NCBI GenBank assembly: GCA_000998425.1
Contig: LCDG01000005.1
Coordinates: forward strand, 1-48,471
DNA length: 48,471 nt
Direction of reading: 5' to 3'
DNA from: Candidatus Nomurabacteria bacterium GW2011_GWC2_42_20
Lineage (GTDB): Bacteria; Patescibacteriota; Minisyncoccia; Phycocordibacterales; UBA1550
Part shown: in pieces, positions 48,223-48,471 of the stretch
Numbering within the stretch: position 1 is the first letter of the stretch
How the letters are laid out: every line of letters starts with the position of its first letter
Position numbers and translations under genes: made by a program
The notes under the pieces: generated by a model
The model's database searches: none
Seen by the model: only the letters and a program-made list of their open reading frames with translations
Told to the model about the DNA's origin: nothing

Positions 48223-48344
48223 GCAGACATTCGTTTGTTGAATTCACACAAAGAAATCTTTACAGATTCCCTCCTGCGCACTCACATAAGATAAGTATAG
48301 CAGATTCAAAGAATAAAGTCAAGCATTTTTACCAAATCTCAAAG

Positions 48345-48471
48345 CTAGTTGGTTGACTGTACCCCCATGATCTTCTCGGCTTCAACTCTCTTGCCGCTCG
48401 CCATCAAGACCTGCGCATAATATTTCTGCGCCATATCATATTTTGGCTCAAGCTCGTATGCTCGCTTAAAT
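48345..48471 (-). CDS. C-terminal end of a TPR-like protein, truncated by window
   Basis: FKRAYELEPKYDMAQKYYAQVLMASGKRVEAEKIMGVQSTN*. Confidence 0.6.
   Translation of the reverse strand, partial: FKRAYELEPKYDMAQKYYAQVLMASGKRVEAEKIMGVQSTN

Noticed and set aside
1-48471. CRISPR array or cas genes, prophage, secondary-metabolite cluster
   Set aside because: No regularly spaced repeats, Cas motifs, phage structural genes or NRPS/PKS/RiPP genes were seen; the holin-4-like protein is a common chromosomal membrane protein

Overview
This 48.5 kb window looks like a chromosomal segment of a Candidate Phyla Radiation (Patescibacteria/Parcubacteria-like) bacterium. The lineage call is an inference from gene content (B12-type class II RNR, DUF5667-like protein, split transketolase, compact housekeeping set). 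Most of it is housekeeping: tsaD, valS, lepA, murJ, rnpB, class II RNR, typA, rplY/ctc, a glycolysis / non-oxidative pentose-phosphate cluster (fba, pfkB-family, transketolase C and N halves, rpe, rpiB, gap), gatB, obgE, secA, murB, and four tRNAs (Val-GAC, Phe-GAA, Arg-CCU, Gly-CCC). The less ordinary content is: (1) a full-length quinol-type nitric oxide reductase (norB/qNOR) with an inverted repeat in its upstream region; (2) a hicB-hicA toxin-antitoxin pair between intact gatB and a decayed second copy of the gatB 5' end; (3) a REP-associated (RAYT/Y1) transposase with cognate CCCCGAGGAC palindromes on both flanks and one inside its own ORF; (4) a dispersed GAAT/ATTC-decorated terminator family after three stop codons; (5) unusually long perfect-arm terminators, including a 60-bp perfect palindrome abutting tRNA-Phe; (6) tRNA-Val with duplicated pieces of its own 5' and 3' ends in its flanks; (7) two unexplained structured non-coding regions (about 9221-9439 and 47967-48053) and a 44-nt palindrome upstream of murJ; (8) three tiny ORFs below the ORF-track cutoff. 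All calls come from reading the sequence; no searches were run.
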